In this document: piece after piece, positions 53,738-63,814 of the stretch
Position numbering within the stretch: the stretch's first letter is position 1
Layout of the letters: every line of letters starts with the position of its first letter
Assembly (NCBI GenBank): GCA_030323885.1
Contig: CM059199.1
Location: 41,672,590-41,736,589, forward strand
Length of the DNA stretch: 64,000 bases
Source of the DNA: Branchipolynoe longqiensis
Lineage: Eukaryota > Annelida > Polychaeta > Phyllodocida > Polynoidae
Direction of reading: 5' to 3'
The notes under the pieces: model-generated
Database searches by the model: none
What the model was told of the DNA's origin: nothing
What the model saw: the letters and a program-made list of their open reading frames with translations, nothing else
Program-made: the position numbers and the translations under genes

Positions 53738-54707
53738 AGGGGTACAATTAACCTGGATCATCAGCCCATGCTTTTTCTAATCTGTTCTTGAATGAATTTA
53801 TTGACTCGGCATCAATAACATTTTGTGGGAGACTGTTCCTTATATTTATGATCCTGTTTGATAAACTGTGTTGCCGTAACTTTGAAATGGCTCTGGGTTT
53901 TACTAGTTTGAGAGTATGGCCCCGACTGCCTTCTCTTTTATTCAAGGTGAAAAATTGGTTCATATCTATTTCATCAAAACCTTTCATAATTTTAAATACT
54001 TCAATTATGTCACTTTTTTCCTTCTGTAGGAAAGGGTAGGACGTTTCAATTCTCTAAGCCATTGTTCATAGGGTAAGTCCTTTATAACTGCAACTAATTT
54101 TATTGCACGTCTCTGAACCTTTTCGATCTCCAGAATATCTTTCAGAAAAATTGGGCTCCAAATTTGTGGACAGTATTCCAAAATTGGCCTAACAAGAGAC
54201 TTAAATAGAATGAGAAAATTGTTCTTGTTGAGGCGATGGAAAGTTCTTTAATTATTCGTACTCTCTGGTTAGCATTTGAGATGATAGTCCTCATGTGTTT
54301 CTGAAAGGAGAGTTGGGAGTCGAAGGTTACGCCCAAGTCCTTTTCATAGCTGTCTTGTTGCAGGACAGTGTTCTTCATGTTATAGGCATAATGGGGATTA
54401 TTTTTCCCGTAATGAATAATTTTGCACTTCTTTTCATTGAAGGGCAATTGCCATTTCTCGGACCATTGTGCGAGTTTCAGAATATCCTCCTGCAAGAGAT
54501 TTTTATCTCTTACATCTTTTATGGCTCGAAAGACTTTTGTGTCATCCACAACTATTTTTAGGTTTGATGAGACACTGCCTGGCAGGTCATTTATAAATAT
54601 TATAAATAATATTGGTCCCATCACACTTCCCTGAGGTATTCCTGAGGTGACATTCTTAAAGGAAGATTTTTTATTACCTACGACTACCCTTTGCTTTCTA
54701 GACCAAC
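53738..54707 (-). pseudogene. CR1-like LINE reverse transcriptase, 5'-truncated and frameshifted
   Basis: Minus-strand fragment of a non-LTR retrotransposon RT. It opens near 54707 with KQRVVVGNKKSSFKNVTSGI and PQGSVMGPILFIIFINDLPG (motif B). The catalytic site reads LKIVVDDTKVFR, so the usual [F/Y]ADD has become VVDD. SEKWQLPFNEKKCKIIHYGK, YEKDLGVTFDSQLSFQKHM and then, after stops around 54050-54140, MKGFDEIDMNQFFTLNKREG, GHTLKLVKPRAISKLRQHSL and NIRNSLPQNVIDAESINSFK complete the CR1-type C-terminus. The stop is at 53748-53750. The upstream RT fingers and the endonuclease are missing. Confidence 0.88.
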
Positions 54708-54821
54708 AACCGTGTGTCGTAATACACCAACAACTGTGTGTCAGTTCTTTATTGCAACTGCCATCCGGGTGGTTTAATAAGTAAGGCGTTAGTGGAAAAT
54801 ATGGAGCTAAACATTTTTTTT

Positions 54822-55020
54822 TTGGGTGGGGGGTACATTAGTTCTTTAAGCAGGGGAAATTTCAGTCGCAGACAACTGGTCTTCCTCATTCCACTGTTCC
54901 TTGCCCTATTCTAGTAATCTCAAGCGTCTGGCTAGGAAGCGAGAAGTATACATTATTTAGTCATTGGTTTGACTCGACCACGATTCGAACCCACAATCCC
55001 ACGATCTACCAACACGGTAT
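54822..55020 (-). mobile_element. SINE-C copy 2
   Basis: 'ggtacattagttctttaagc', 'gactggtcttcctcattcca', neck 'aagcgagaagtatac' and head region 'gattcgaacccacaatccca'. Confidence 0.8.
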
Positions 55021-55343
55021 ATATGATTTTATATATTTGGATATATGTCCATACTATACATATTCCTATAGAGGTAGTTTGATGAACTGGTGTGTCTTCT
55101 CTCACGGTGTCTTCGTAAACCAGCGCCTGGCGCAGGGACTCTCCTCCTGCACCGGGTGATGGAAATCTCCGATTAGGAAGGGAGAAGAGACACAAACAGC
55201 GTCTTGAGCGATAATGCAATCAAATTCCCCTCACGTTCCGCACCGATGTGCTCGGCCCACGACCAGACCGTCCTCGGGCTATCATTCTAAGCACCCTGCT
55301 GCACCGCTAGTCTACACCTTTAATATATATATATATATGTATA
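55021..55343. other. non-genic stretch
   Basis: Nothing recognised; (TA)n at its right edge (55322-55338). Confidence 0.4.
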
Positions 55344-55522
55344 CAGTAAAACCTCTCTATACCCTAGCCCTCCACAGATCGACCACTCCCCTATATCGAT
55401 TGATTTATTTGGGTCCCAACAATACAATTATGAGGATATTCTAAGTCTCTAAACCGATTGGCTCCCTAAATGGACCAATTAAAGTCGGTCCCATGGTCGA
55501 TCGATTTAGAGAGGTTTTACTG
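55344..55522. mobile_element. MITE-I copy 3
   Basis: CAGTAAAACCTCTCTATAC at the left, TTAGAGAGGTTTTACTG at the right, TA both sides, in a TA-rich tract. Confidence 0.9.
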
Positions 55523-55611
55523 TATATATATATATATCATATATATATCATATATATGTATTTCATATTGAGGGGTTATATATATATGGAATATATATAG
55601 ATATAACATAT

Positions 55612-55773
55612 TATCGTGGGTTAACGCCCATGTGTGGGTTAATGCCCACCCCTCACTTGGCCAATAGTTTGTAAATACCCATGCCTTAAACACCCATGTG
55701 TGGGTAAACGCCCACCCCCCACTTCAGTGATTTGCCAATTTAAACGTCCAGGGCATTAACCCGTGACAATACA
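55612..55773. mobile_element. small inverted repeat element (MITE-Q)
   Basis: 'atcgtgggttaacgcccatg' against 'gggcattaacccgtgacaat', with internal 'cccatgtgtgggtwaacgccc' repeated twice. Confidence 0.6.
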
Positions 55774-55822
55774 GTGTATATATAATATATCAATTATTAT
55801 GTGACAATAAACTGTTGGAGCT

Positions 55823-56035
55823 ATATATGAAAAGTATGGGCACAAAACGCCCGTAAATGCCAATTTGAATATTGAGATAAACATTGGAGTCATACCTTCA
55901 AAAGGTTACTTTTTTAAAATGACATTCCCATTTTCTGTTCATTGCTCCATAACCATTTCTTCACAACCAACAATGGCCCGTCCTGATATAACCTTAGATG
56001 TGGCCAGGACGTAAAATTCCAACAACCAACCAACA
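55823..56035. mobile_element. MITE-S fragment and SINE-A tail
   Basis: 55823-55965 shares 'tatatgaa', 'gagataaacattg' and 'ttgctccataacca' with 57462-57699. A SINE-A tail follows at 55977-56035 ('cgtcctgatataaccttaga'). Confidence 0.6.
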
Positions 56036-56065
56036 ACAAACATGGAATTAGTGAGAATTAAAATT

Positions 56066-56490
56066 ACCCAAACAAATGACCGATGTTTAGTAAACCCGCT
56101 CCCCTCTCAACCCAGACAGCAGCCAGTTTGCAATACTCTCCACAAAGTCCCGCCCATCCCCCATCTCTATCCAAACAAGTGAGCGATACTTAGTAAACCC
56201 ACCCTCCTCTCAACCCTAACGGTGGCCAGTTAGCTCTACGCGCCCCAATCGCCAGCCCTTCTCTGTTTCCACCCAAACAAATGACTGATACCTAGTAAAC
56301 CCGCCCTCCTCTCAACCCTAATGGTGGCCAGTTAGCTCTATGCGCCCCAATCTTCAGCCCTTCTCTGTTTCCACCCAAACAAATGACTGATATATAGTAA
56401 ACCCGCACTCCTCTCAACCCCAATCGTGACCAGTTAGCTCTGTGTGCCCCAATCTCCAGCCCTTCCCTGTCTCCACCCAAACAAATGATC
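56066..56490. repeat. tandem repeat, ~102-bp unit, four copies
   Basis: Units begin 'acccaaacaaatga' at 56066, 56169, 56271, 56373 and 56474 (start of a fifth). Each has 'tagtaaacccgc', 'ctcctctcaacccta' and, in copies 2-4, 'ggtggccagttagctct'. Confidence 0.93.
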
Positions 56491-56816
56491 GCCCCCTGCC
56501 GTCCGCCTACCCGGTCCTATCAGCGGCCCGCGTCCCGTGCAAACGTATCCCACCGCACCGCCACCTCCTTCACACACTCCCCAACCCCCACAACCCTCCA
56601 TCCCCCACCACGTACGCCCACGTGACCCACGTGACGGCAAATCGCGTCATCTCGCGAGAAGATGACTGGAGCCACTTTTCTCCATTCGACTCTGGCCGCC
56701 TAGATAGCCGTGGCCCCACTGCCCTAAACCACTTTTCTAACCTTGAGTCCCCCCCCCCCCCCACCACCACCACCACCACCACCCGTTGCGCCGCCCTGTC
56801 CGTCCCCCACCTACCA
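56491..56816. other. C-rich stretch
   Basis: Poly-C and (CCA)n at 56748-56783. 'gtgacccacgtgacg' near 56620. No gene recognised. Confidence 0.5.
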
Positions 56817-57150
56817 GACGGAATGGCCGAATGAGTTGAGCATCCGTCTCCCGTTTTGGTAGATCATAAGATTCGGACCCTGGTCGAGTCAAACCGATGA
56901 CTTAAACATTTATACTTGCCACTTCCTAGCCAGGTACTCCACAATAGTAGGACATGGCAAGGACTGGTTGGCTCAGTATCAGGATAAGGTGACAGAGTGG
57001 GATATCAGGTCATGGTGCTGGTTGCCTGGTCTCCCAGTGGGGCAGCACTATAAAGTCATCATGAGTGTGCACTGTCACAAGTCGGTAGCCTTCCTCTATG
57101 ACCTTAGATGTTGCCAGGACATACACCTCCAATAACCAACCAACCAACGG
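56817..57150 (+). mobile_element. SINE-A copy, full
   Basis: The head GGAATGGCCGAATGAGTTGA has an A-box. The B-box is worn ('attcggaccctggtcgag'). The body and tail are intact. Confidence 0.9.
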
Positions 57151-57380
57151 TCCCCCACCTCCACCCCCTCTTCACGACCACCCCATGCCCAGCCTCACCT
57201 CATCCAGTCTATCACACAACCACCTAGGTCGTCACCCTCACCGCCAATGCCACCTCAATATCGCGTCCCTGTCCACAGAACCACTCGACTCCTCCCCCCA
57301 CCACCCATACCATCCTCCACTGAAATGCCCAACTCCTCACCCCCCCTACACCATTTATTTAAAGCGGACTACTCCAACTG
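57151..57380. other. C-rich non-genic stretch
   Basis: 'ccccacctccacccc'-like low complexity. No gene. Confidence 0.5.
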
Positions 57381-57806
57381 AAGGATAATATTTGTCAAAA
57401 CCAATATACTTACCTCGATTTGATCATAGATATCTAAATTATATTTTGCTGCACTGCTTGAATATATGAAGTGTTCAGGCGCAAAACCACGTAAACACTA
57501 ATCCAAAAATTGAGATAAACATTGTAATCAAACCCTCAACAAGTTTATTTTGTTATATTCCTACTCTTTCATTGCTCCATAACCATATGAAAGTGGAATT
57601 AATGAGCTCTAACATTATTGTTATGTAACAATCTCTTATTTAAACTTCATTTTTGGGTTGGCGTTTACATGGTTTTGCGCCTGAACTCTTCATATATATT
57701 ATAATCTGGCATAATCCGATTAAAGGATCATATGGGTCAAAACCAATACACTAACCTAGATTGGATGATAGATATATCCAAGTTACATATAGCCGCACTC
57801 CTTAAA
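57381..57806. mobile_element. two worn MITE-A-like left ends with MITE-S between
   Basis: 57381-57460 and 57722-57803 are copies of each other ('tcaaaaccaat', 'acttacctcgatttgatcat' versus 'actaacctagattggatgat') and resemble the first 80 bp of MITE-A. The full MITE-A copy 10 follows at once. Confidence 0.55.
57462..57699. mobile_element. MITE-S, ends ATATATGAAGTGTTCAGGCG
   Basis: 'gttcaggcgcaaaaccacgt' at the left is mirrored by 'acatggttttgcgcctgaac' at the right, arms about 45 bp. Confidence 0.82.
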
Positions 57807-58158
57807 GTTGCATAGTCCGATGAAATATGACATTTTCAAAACCAAAACAATTATCTAGATTTGAGTTCTACGTATCTAACTTAAATACTCATGCACTTAT
57901 TGAATATTTGATTATGCATAGAAGGGAATACAGAGTCAATTTAATAGAACATGTTACTGTAGAGGTCTATGGTGTCAAGAGTTTTGGCAAGCTTGCCAAA
58001 ACTAATTTTCCTTGTTTGCACTTTATATGTCTCAAAAGTTTACCATTAAAAATAAAAGTAACTTTAAACTAATGTAAAGTAGATACTAGTGATCAATCTA
58101 ATATATTTATCTCAGAACAATTACAGAAACTCAAAACCATCGGATATGCAGCTTTAAT
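57804..58158. mobile_element. MITE-A copy 10
   Basis: 'ttaaagttgcatagtccgat' at the left, 'accatcggatatgcagcttt' at the right. Confidence 0.88.
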
Positions 58159-58349
58159 CATATATTATAATGTTGGTGGTATTGTGCTATGTGATTGCTT
58201 TTTTGGGAAGATGCGTAAACGCAGTAGAATGTAGTGGGAACTCAAGAGCTTCGGATTATGAAACCATAACCACCTATTATTCTTAGTCGTGCGAGTCCAC
58301 CTTTATAGTTATATCTCCAACAATCAATACTTTATAGTTTATTATGCTG
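58159..58349. other. short non-genic stretch
   Basis: Nothing recognised. Confidence 0.4.
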
Positions 58350-59318
58350 TTCTTTGACATCCTAGCAACATATAAGGTCATATCAGGACGGGTACCAACT
58401 TGTGACCATGCACATTCATGGCAACTTTATAGTGCTGCCCCACTGGGAGACCAGACTGCCAGCACCATGCCCTGATATCCCACACATTCACATTATCCTG
58501 ACACTGTGTAAACGAGTCCCTATCATATCCTATCCTATCCTATTCATGCACAGCGTCAGGCCAGATAGCAACAAGTATACATTCTATTAAGCTACGATTC
58601 CTTACACATGGTATGCGGTATGCGGTATGCGGTATGCGAATGCGAATGCAGCAACAAATCTAAATGCCTTGAAGTCAATGGGCTACAGTCCTTATACAGG
58701 GTATGCGAATGCGAATGCGAATGCAGCAACTCGATCGGTCCCTGTAGCCATTGGTGCGGCATGCGGCATGCAGCATGCGGTATGCGAATAGAAACCACAG
58801 TCGCACGTGTCCATTAGTTTTAGACGAGGAGAGGTGACTGATCATTACGGAACGGTCACACACAGGGGTGCGGAGGGGAAACATGTGGTAGTGGTGGTGG
58901 TGGGGAGACAGACGGAAACGGGTTGGTAAAAATGCTACCATATCCACAGAAATATGAATACTTATCTATAATTTGGTAATTATAAAGATAGGAACCCCCC
59001 CTATGACATACCAAGAGGTACATGGATATAAATGCCATATTAGGTCATATACAGTGCAGTATGGAGTATACTTGTTTATTTTTATGTTTTAAATATAGCC
59101 AGTCGTGTGCCGCATGCCACATGCCACATACCACATACCGCATAGAAGGAATCCTCCCATTTGCATACCGCATGCCGCATGCTGCATACCGCATACCGCA
59201 TACCGCGTATAAGGAATCTTAGCTTTAGTCATTACTTTGACATGGCAGTGATTTGAACTCCCGACCTACCGCACGAGAAACGATCACTCTACAAGATTCG
59301 GCCACCACGTCCGGTCCC
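58350..59318 (-). mobile_element. SINE-A copy, split by MITE-B
   Basis: 58350-58589 has tail, body and neck to 'caagtatacattctatta'; 59225-59318 continues with 'gtcattactttgacatgg', a worn B-box and the head ('gattcggccaccacgtccgg'). The 635 bp in between are MITE-B. Confidence 0.9.
58590..59224. mobile_element. MITE-B copy 2, inside SINE-A
   Basis: AGCTACGATTCCTTAC at the left and GTATAAGGAATCTTAGCT at the right, TTA both sides (58587-58589, 59225-59227). Subterminal (GGTATGC)n and (GAATGC)n as in copy 1 at 17610, which lies in the opposite orientation. The SINE sequence reads through once it is removed, so both edges are certain. Confidence 0.95.
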
Positions 59319-59753
59319 AGCTTTATATAGCAGTGGGTCAATTGGACATTCAAGAAGAAGCCACCATTTGTGTCCAGCAGGAGGCAACAAACAACGCACA
59401 AGACACAGAACACCATGGGTAGATGGTGTGTCTGCTTTCTAGCTCCCTTGCTATAAGGGCCCTTCCGCGTCGCGCCTCCATCTAATATTTGGGTTTTCCA
59501 ATCTCGGCAGAGTCAGAAACCAATTCCGCGTGTCGGCACAAAGGGGTGGGCGCGCCGCCGTTTTATGCTATTGCAGACATCGGATCCTCACGGACGAGTT
59601 GCTCGGCCCCAATCACCGCTACTAATACTACTACTACTACTGAGCAGCTCGGGCCAGCTACTGTGACAGGCTTTGCAAGCAAGAGGCGATGGAACTCATT
59701 GGTATAATACACAGAGATATACATGGTGGTGGCTCTTGTGTTGTTTCTATATG
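59319..59753. other. non-genic stretch
   Basis: A small (CTA)n run at 59621-59640. Nothing else. Confidence 0.4.
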
Positions 59754-60281
59754 TAGCTTGTCTCACACCTATATGTATGAAGACAGGCATGCTTGTGGCA
59801 ATTGTTCTGTTGGTTATCTCAGCCACATAAATATAGCCATGTTTCTGAGATTTGTTCTGTTGTTTGTCTCATAAATATAAATAGAGGCATGTTTGTGCCA
59901 TTTGTTCTGTTGGTTGTCTCACCCATATAAATACAGGCATGATTGTTGGTGTTTGCTTTGTTGCTTGTCTCAGATCTATAAATACAGGTATGTTTGTGGC
60001 ATTTATTCTGTTGCTTGTCTCACACATGTACAAATACATACATGATTGTGGTATTTGTTCTGTTGCTTTTCTCACATCTATAAATACAGGCATGTTTGTG
60101 GCATTTATTATGTTGCTCGTCTCACACATACAAATACAGACATCCTTGTTGGCGTTTGTTCTGTAGCTTGTCTCATGCATATACATACAGGCATGCTTGT
60201 TGGTGTTTGTTCTGTTGTTTGTCTCACACATATAAATACAGGCATGCTTGTGGTATTTGTTCTATTGCTTGTCTCACCCAT
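59754..60281 (+). repeat. ~50-bp tandem array, block 1 (about 10 units)
   Basis: Units of 'tctcacacatataaatacag', 'gcatgcttgtggtatttgtt' and 'ctgttgcttg', 49-52 bp each. Neighbouring units vary mostly between 'ttggtgtttgtt' and 'tggcatttgtt'. Confidence 0.95.
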
Positions 60282-60982
60282 TGTCATGTATAATAACTAA
60301 TGCCTAATCTTATAGACTAGCGAATATAGTGAGGAGAAAATAGAATTTGGAACATCTTCTATTCTTAGTAAAGAAGACAAATAATGATACACAAATATGT
60401 ACTTATAACATATATTCTCAATTACAAAGTGTACAGTCACATATACATCCTCAATGGTATGATATTACACTCACAACTGTCTGTGTAGTCCATATGGATG
60501 ATAGATACACTCAGTCCTCTTGGTGCTTATTCTATGTCTCAGTTGTCTTGAGGAGTTGATAGATATAGATGATCCATTGACTGTGAGCTGTCACCAACCA
60601 TACAGGTATAGAGTCTCAGTTGATGATGGATGTACATGTCAGGCTAAGCAGCAGTGATGTGGGAAAAGGCAGACACCACAGTCCCCAATCCTCCTCACAG
60701 CCATTCGTCAATACTGTAGAAGCTCAGCAAGTTGAATCCATCCCATAAGTTGTAACTAGCCAGATCAGGTTTCAGGCCTAACTGACTTGGAGATGTTGAC
60801 ACCTCGATGTCTGGGAGTAGAGTGCCGAGAGTGTATGACTACGCTCCTTATATAGTTCCTGGGTAGGTCAGTCCTAACAAAGAGATGGGACGAGTAGGAT
60901 GGTCCAAACATGTGCTGTAACCACTATAAAAGGCAAACTACCTGCTAGGAAGCAGACTCCATATACTGACTGCTATGTTGCA
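60282..60982. mobile_element. solo-LTR-like insertion in the tandem array (701 bp)
   Basis: TG at 60282 and CA at 60982, with CCAT on both sides (60278-60281, 60983-60986). A TATA-like 'ccttatatagttcc' is at 60854. It bears no resemblance to the array. TG...CA edges with a 4-bp duplication fit an LTR, but only one copy is seen. Confidence 0.65.
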
Positions 60983-62425
60983 CCATATATTTGTTATGTT
61001 GTTTGACTCATATATATAAATAGAGGCATGTTTGTGGCATTTCTTCTGTTGGTTGTATCGCCCATATAAATACAGGCATGCTTGTTGGTGTTTGTTCTGT
61101 TGTTTGTCTCACACATATAAATACAGGTGAGTTTGTGGTATTTATTATGTTGGTTGCATCACCCATATACATACAGACATGCACGTTGGTGTTTGTTTTG
61201 TTGTTTGTCTCACATGTATAAATACAGGCACGTTTGTGGAATTTATTATGTTGGTTGTCTCACCCATATAAATACAGGCATGCTTGTGGTATTTCTTCTG
61301 TTGGTTATCTCATGCATATAAATACAGGCATGCTTGTTGGTGTTTGTTCTGTTGTTTGTCTCATACACATGAATATATATATGATTGTTGGTGTTTGTTA
61401 TGTTGTTTATCTCATATATATAACTACAGGCATGCTTGTGGTGTTTGTTCTGTTGCCTGTCTCAAACATAGAATTACAGGCATGCTTGTTGGTGTTTGTT
61501 CTGTTGTTTGTATCATACATATAAATAGAGGCATGCTTGTGGTAGGTGTTATGGTGTTTGTCTCATATATATATATATAAATAAAGGCATGCTTGTTGGT
61601 ATTTGTTCTCTTGTTTGTCTCATACCTATAAATAGAGGCATGCATGTGGTCTTTGATATGTTGTTTGTCTCATACATATAAATGGAGGCATGCCTGTGGT
61701 ATTTGTTATGGTGTTTGTCTCATACATATAAATACAGACCTGCTTGTGGTATTTGTTCTGTTGCTTGTCTCACATCTATAAATACAGGCATAATTGTTGG
61801 TGTTTGTCTGTTATTTGTCTCACACATATAAATACAGGCATGTTTGTGGTATGTGTTCTGTTGTTTGTCTCATATATATAAATACATGCATGCTTGTGGC
61901 ATTTCTTCTGTCGCTTGTCTCATATATATAAATAGAGCCATGCCTGTGCCATTTATTATGTTGCTTGTCTCACACATATACATACTGGCATGCTTGTGGC
62001 ATTTCTTCTGTTGTTTGTCTCACACATATAAATAAAGGCATGCTTGGTGGCATTTGTTCTGTTGTTTGTCTCATACTTTTAAATACAGACATGTTTTTGA
62101 TATTTGTTCTCCTGGTTTCATGGGTATCTTTTCTCACAGCTATAAATGCAGACATGTTTGTTGGTGTTTGTTCTGTCGCTTGTCTCACACCTATAAATAC
62201 AGGCATATTTGTGACATTTGTTCCGCTGGTTTCATGCGTATCTTTTCTCACACCTATAAATGCAGACATGCTTGTTGGTGTTTGTTCTGTTGCTTTTCTC
62301 ACACCTATAAATGCAGACATGCTTGTTGATTTTTGTTATGTTGCTTGTCTCACACCTATACATACAGGCATGTGTGTGCCAGGCTTGTTCTGTTGGTTTT
62401 ACATGTATGTTGTCTCGCACCTATA
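60983..62425 (+). repeat. ~50-bp tandem array, block 2 (about 28 units)
   Basis: The same units as block 1 continue. Near 62100-62260 a longer variant appears twice, with 'gttttcatgsgtatcttttc' added. Ends at 'acctataagtcaaccact'. Confidence 0.95.
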
Positions 62426-62567
62426 AGTCAACCACTCAGGAAAACAGGATGATTACAGGATTTCTTTTAATTCGCTATGTGACCAAAGATTCTCTCCACA
62501 TGGATTCTTCGAAATGGATACTGGACAGTATAGTACTGAATAGTTTCTTTGATAAGTTGCCCAATCA
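62426..62567. other. short non-genic stretch
   Basis: Nothing recognised. Confidence 0.4.
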
Positions 62568-62812
62568 TGACCTTACTATGATAAGGTTCTATCTGACAAA
62601 GTGACCGAATTGGTGTTATGGATGTAAAAATGTTCTATCTACAAAAGGCTATCATGCAGTTACACAATTGTTTCTCAACTGGTATTTTTCACTGAAATAT
62701 ATTAAAACTAATATTGTTCTATCTGCTTTGGTATCATGCATTGAGAGAGCTTGAATCCTAATTATCTCGAAAGCACCATTTTGTCAGATAGAACCTTTTT
62801 ATAGTAAGGTCG
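62568..62812. mobile_element. MITE-P, ~33-bp inverted ends
   Basis: 'aaggttctatctgacaaa' near 62584 is mirrored by 'tttgtcagatagaacctt' at 62780, with 'accttactat' on the outer side of each. Confidence 0.75.
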
Positions 62813-62892
62813 CAGAATGATGGGAAAACCAGTGCCATGGCGCTGAGAAAATATGTATTAAAATTAATAAAAACATTTAGAAAAAAAAACGA
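62813..62892 (+). mobile_element. family T retro-tail copy 2
   Basis: 'gatgggaaaaccagtgccat', 'ggcgctgagaaaatatg' and a poly(A). Confidence 0.6.
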
Positions 62893-62914
62893 CAACAATA
62901 TATATGTTCCATCA

Positions 62915-63245
62915 ACCGGATGCGGTGGCCCTGCAATGGCTTTCCATGCGGACGGTTGGGGAGTTCAATTCCCAGCAGAGTTAAACCAATGACATACAAC
63001 ATTGATACTTGTTGCCACCTAGCCTGGCACTCGGCACTATTAGCATAGGGCAGGGACTAGCTAGCTCAGTATCAGGAAAATATGATTGAGTAGGATATGG
63101 GGTCATAGTACCAGTGGCTTGATCTTTCAGTGGGGCAGCACTATGAAGTCGCCATAAATGCGTAGTCTCACAAGTCGGTACTCGTCCTGATATGATCATA
63201 TATGTTAATAGGACGTAAAACCCTAACAAACAACAAACAAACAAC
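62915..63245 (+). mobile_element. SINE-A copy, full
   Basis: The head GGATGCGGTGGCCCTGCAAT is of a variant subtype, the B-box GAGTTCAATTCCC is worn, and the tail is (caaa)n. Confidence 0.88.
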
Positions 63246-63277
63246 ATCCATTTGAACAACATCCACACTGAATTGAA

Positions 63278-63364
63278 AAATGGCTGGAAGACCAGTGCTT
63301 CGGCACTGACAAAAGACTTATTCAGCAGAATAAACATATTTACCAACAAAAAAAAAAAAAAAAA
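63278..63364 (+). mobile_element. family T retro-tail copy 3
   Basis: 'aatggctggaagaccagtgc', 'ttcggcactgacaaaag', 'gaataaacatatttacc' and A18. Confidence 0.7.
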
Positions 63365-63814
63365 TTTGACCATTCTTTGGAACCCTAAATCCCATATTGG
63401 GCAATAACTCCTGAACAGATAGGCACTGCTTATGATACCACTAATAGGTTTCAAGTGGATCGGCAGCAGTCAGGTTCCCATAGGATGAGATTGAGAGTGG
63501 ACTTATTCTAAATTGGCAATTACCCAAGGATGCCGCAATCTGGCAATAACATTTTATTACATCAGTCACATCCAAGACTTCCCCACTGGATCTAGCAGAT
63601 AGAGGCTTAGCCCATCATGATGGCCCATCATGGCCCATTCTATTGTAGGTGATGGTGCAGAAGTGTAATTGATTTAAGGCACATCAATTTGAGACAAGCT
63701 GTACTAAGATAAAACCGATCGATAGTGGCTGAATTTCTCAGCAAGTGAGTGAGTGACTTGGTGGTTTTACGTCATGCCAGCAACCATGGCCATATTCATG
63801 GCACTTCTCAGTAA
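63365..63814. other. non-genic stretch
   Basis: Nothing recognised. Confidence 0.4.

Noticed and set aside
59754..62425. CRISPR array
   Set aside because: The ~50-bp units are contiguous without spacers, and the DNA is plainly eukaryotic.
61965..62426. 153-codon plus-strand reading in the ~50-bp array
   Set aside because: Units of 49-52 bp change frame irregularly; other frames are similarly open.
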